Positions 6,634 through 7,731 of a stretch of 7,731 nucleotides of DNA are shown one piece after another. Source of the DNA: Betaproteobacteria bacterium (GTDB lineage: Bacteria; Pseudomonadota; Gammaproteobacteria; Burkholderiales; SG8-41). A program made the position numbers and the translations under genes. Each line of letters begins with the position of its first letter. The stretch's first letter is position 1. The stretch is taken from positions 1 to 7,731 of the forward strand of contig JAKFUJ010000178.1 of assembly GCA_021732805.1 (NCBI GenBank), written 5' to 3'. The notes beneath the pieces were generated by a model. The model had not been told where the DNA came from and searched no databases. It saw nothing but the letters and a program-made list of their open reading frames with translations.

Positions 6634-7431
6634 TCAGCCTGCCGAGCCGTCCCGGTCTGACAGGTAAAAGTGGTTTCTGGTGTCCACCCGGCTGAGCCGC
6701 ACTTCGACCGGGACGTTATTGAATGTATAGGCGATGCGCCGGACCTGCAGCAGCGGTTCGCCCGCGGGAACACCCAAAAATCTGGCCGATGCCGCATCAG
6801 ATTTCGCCGCGCGCAGCTGTTCCACGGTCCGCACAATATTGATCCCGAAGTGCTTCTGATAAACGCCATACAGGGTATCGCCGCCGCGGCGGATGATGGT
6901 CTCGGTCAGTCCGGGCAACAGCTCACACGGGATCGTGATGTCCGACAGCACGACCGGGGTCCCCGATACCTTCAGCACATTGCGTATCCGGTAGACATCG
7001 GAGCCCCGTGCCTTGCGCGGCAACTGCAGCAGATCCGCAATCGCATCATCGGCTTTCGCGCGTTTGATCGATATCAGTTCGCTGAGCGGCAGTTCCTTGA
7101 CGCCGTCGTCGCCGACGACGTGAAAGAACTGGTAGATGCTGCGGCGCTCGCCATGGCGGGAGACGAACGTGCCTTTGCCCTGTTTGCGGGCGAGTACTTT
7201 GGTCGCCACCAGATGGCCGATGGCTGCGCGTATGGTCGAGATGCCCACGCCGAAGCGGGCGGCGAGCTTGGGTTCGCTGGGCAGCATGTCGCCGGGTTTC
7301 CACTCGCCGTCGGACAGGCCGCGGATGATTTCGCCCTGCACCTGCTTGTAGAGCGGTTCGGCGGCAAGCAGCGCTGCGGGCAACGCCAGTCCGGCGCTGC
7401 GGGCAATGTCATGCTGATCGGGCAGGTCCAT
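6634..7431 (-). CDS. GntR/HutC-family transcriptional regulator with UTRA domain
   Basis: This 265-residue regulator has an N-terminal winged helix-turn-helix of the GntR type (about 26-92: PLYKQVQGEIIRG, then GDMLPSEPKLAARFGV, STIRAAIGHL and the wing GKGTFVSR). A UTRA ligand-binding domain of the HutC subfamily follows (about 110-257), ending in LLQVRRIAYTFNNVPVEVRLS-type sequence (227-247). Such proteins usually repress nearby genes until a metabolite binds the UTRA domain. Placement between the dioxygenase (same strand, downstream) and the divergent Bug/TctC gene suggests it controls both and itself. ATG 7431 has no Shine-Dalgarno; it is preceded by eight C residues. The first 25 residues are not part of the conserved domain, so the exact start is uncertain. 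An ATG at 7475 is out of frame by one base. Confidence 0.92.
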   Translation of the reverse strand: MDLPDQHDIARSAGLALPAALLAAEPLYKQVQGEIIRGLSDGEWKPGDMLPSEPKLAARFGVGISTIRAAIGHLVATKVLARKQGKGTFVSRHGERRSIYQFFHVVGDDGVKELPLSELISIKRAKADDAIADLLQLPRKARGSDVYRIRNVLKVSGTPVVLSDITIPCELLPGLTETIIRRGGDTLYGVYQKHFGINIVRTVEQLRAAKSDAASARFLGVPAGEPLLQVRRIAYTFNNVPVEVRLSRVDTRNHFYLSDRDGSAG

Positions 7432-7467
7432 GGGGGGGGTGTGTGTATTGATTTATTGAGTATTCCC

Positions 7468-7501
7468 AAAAACATGACAGCCTCGCCAGAGGCATGTTTT
7501 T
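7468..7501. promoter_or_regulatory. Interrupted inverted repeat in the divergent control region
   Basis: AAAAACAT (7468-7475) pairs with ATGTTTTT (7494-7501). Inside, GCCTC (7480-7484) pairs with GAGGC (7489-7493) over a GCCA loop, and a 4-base bulge (GACA) lies on the left side. It lies 37 bases upstream of the GntR start, within the presumed transcript leader or promoter of that gene. It could be an operator or an RNA hairpin. No + strand gene reads into it, so a + strand terminator role has no obvious purpose. Confidence 0.45.
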
Positions 7502-7512
7502 GTCATTATTTA

Positions 7513-7569
7513 TGAAATTTTCAATAATACGCACATTCAATATACACTACTCATTCGAATTATTGCAAT
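7513..7569 (+). promoter_or_regulatory. Candidate promoter and palindromic operators for the Bug/TctC gene
   Basis: The stretch is much more AT-rich than its surroundings. TTTTCA (7518-7523) and TATACA (7541-7546) are each 4/6 matches to sigma70 hexamers, spaced 17 bases, and predict a start near 7553. The odd palindrome TGAAATTTTCA (7513-7523) covers the -35. Two adjacent 8-base palindromes, ATTCGAAT (7553-7560) and ATTGCAAT (7562-7569), with centres 9 bases apart, fall on the predicted start site. These are natural positions for a repressor such as the neighbouring GntR protein. The palindromes are seen; the operator role is inferred. Confidence 0.45.
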
Positions 7570-7612
7570 CAGTAGCAAGGGTGCTGGCCATCAGGCCGCG
7601 CCACGCCGGACG

Positions 7613-7620
7613 AGGAGGAG
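7613..7620 (+). promoter_or_regulatory. Ribosome binding site of the Bug/TctC gene
   Basis: AGGAGGAG ends five bases before ATG 7626. It is a strong Shine-Dalgarno that settles the start. Confidence 0.85.
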
Positions 7621-7625
7621 TACAC

Positions 7626-7731
7626 ATGAAATACGCGAGTATGGTGACTGCCGTCGTGATCGGCATGGCGGGTGCGCAGGCTGCGGCACAGTCTGAGCAG
7701 ACTTTCCCGAACCGGCCGGTGCGCATGATCG
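7626..7731 (+). CDS. Bug/TctC-type tripartite tricarboxylate transporter substrate-binding protein (3'-truncated)
   Basis: Only the first 35 codons are present. They encode a Sec signal peptide (MKYASMVTAVVIGMAGAQAA, with likely cleavage around residues 20-22). The opening strand of the mature protein follows, FPNRPVRMI (27-35). That PxRPVRMI(V) start is the hallmark of the Bug/TctC family of periplasmic binding proteins, which capture carboxylates or other small organic molecules for TctAB-type transporters or for sensing. These proteins are usually about 320 residues, so roughly 285 lie past the window. The gene is divergent from the GntR regulator and shares a 194-base control region with it, which suggests common regulation and a role in taking up the dioxygenase's substrate. 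The ligand is unknown. Confidence 0.85.
   Translation, partial: MKYASMVTAVVIGMAGAQAAAQSEQTFPNRPVRMI

Noticed and set aside
6670..7515. 281-codon open frame on the + strand
   Set aside because: It lies opposite the GntR gene, which has clear domain structure on the minus strand. The frame is open because of high GC at third positions, and its translation matches no family I know.
1..7731. CRISPR array, insertion sequence, integrase or defence genes
   Set aside because: None seen: no regularly spaced repeats, transposase motifs or terminal inverted repeats in either strand.

Overview
The window looks like a moderately GC-rich (about 60%) proteobacterial chromosome. A betaproteobacterium, for example of the Burkholderiales or Rhodocyclales, is the best guess. 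This rests on the petABC-sspA-sspB gene order, a cytochrome b with a PVWY rather than a PEWY motif, and a Bug/TctC-type solute-binding protein next to a GntR regulator. The assignment is inferred from gene content; no rRNA or other lineage marker is present.

Left half, + strand (1-3921): a respiratory and stress block. It starts inside petA (Rieske iron-sulfur protein, 5' end outside the window). It continues through petB (cytochrome b) and petC (cytochrome c1), which complete the three catalytic subunits of the ubiquinol:cytochrome c oxidoreductase (complex III). After 128 bases comes sspA (glutathione-S-transferase-fold stringent starvation protein A, an RNA polymerase-associated regulator). 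Then comes sspB (adaptor that brings ssrA-tagged proteins to ClpXP). A striking imperfect inverted repeat built of GATGA-type units fills the sspA-sspB gap.

Middle (3922-5730): a 230-base gap holds a candidate sigma70 promoter and two small leader hairpins. It is followed by a single Tat-exported amidohydrolase-2 family metal-dependent hydrolase with an unusually long N-terminal region before the twin-arginine motif. A textbook intrinsic terminator ends it.

Right end (5731-7731): an accessory, probably catabolic, module. Two minus-strand genes, a GntR/HutC-type regulator with a UTRA effector domain followed by a TauD/TfdA-type Fe(II)/2-oxoglutarate dioxygenase, lie close enough to form an operon. 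Divergent from them is the start of a Bug/TctC-type periplasmic binding protein, cut by the window end. The shared AT-rich intergenic region carries a candidate promoter and several palindromes that could be GntR operators. A reasonable reading is uptake of a small organic acid or sulfonate, its oxidative cleavage by the dioxygenase, and control by the GntR protein; the substrate is not identifiable from sequence. I did not find a clearly unprecedented system. The most notable points are the repeat between sspA and sspB, the altered substrate pocket of the dioxygenase, and the odd N-terminus of the amidohydrolase.
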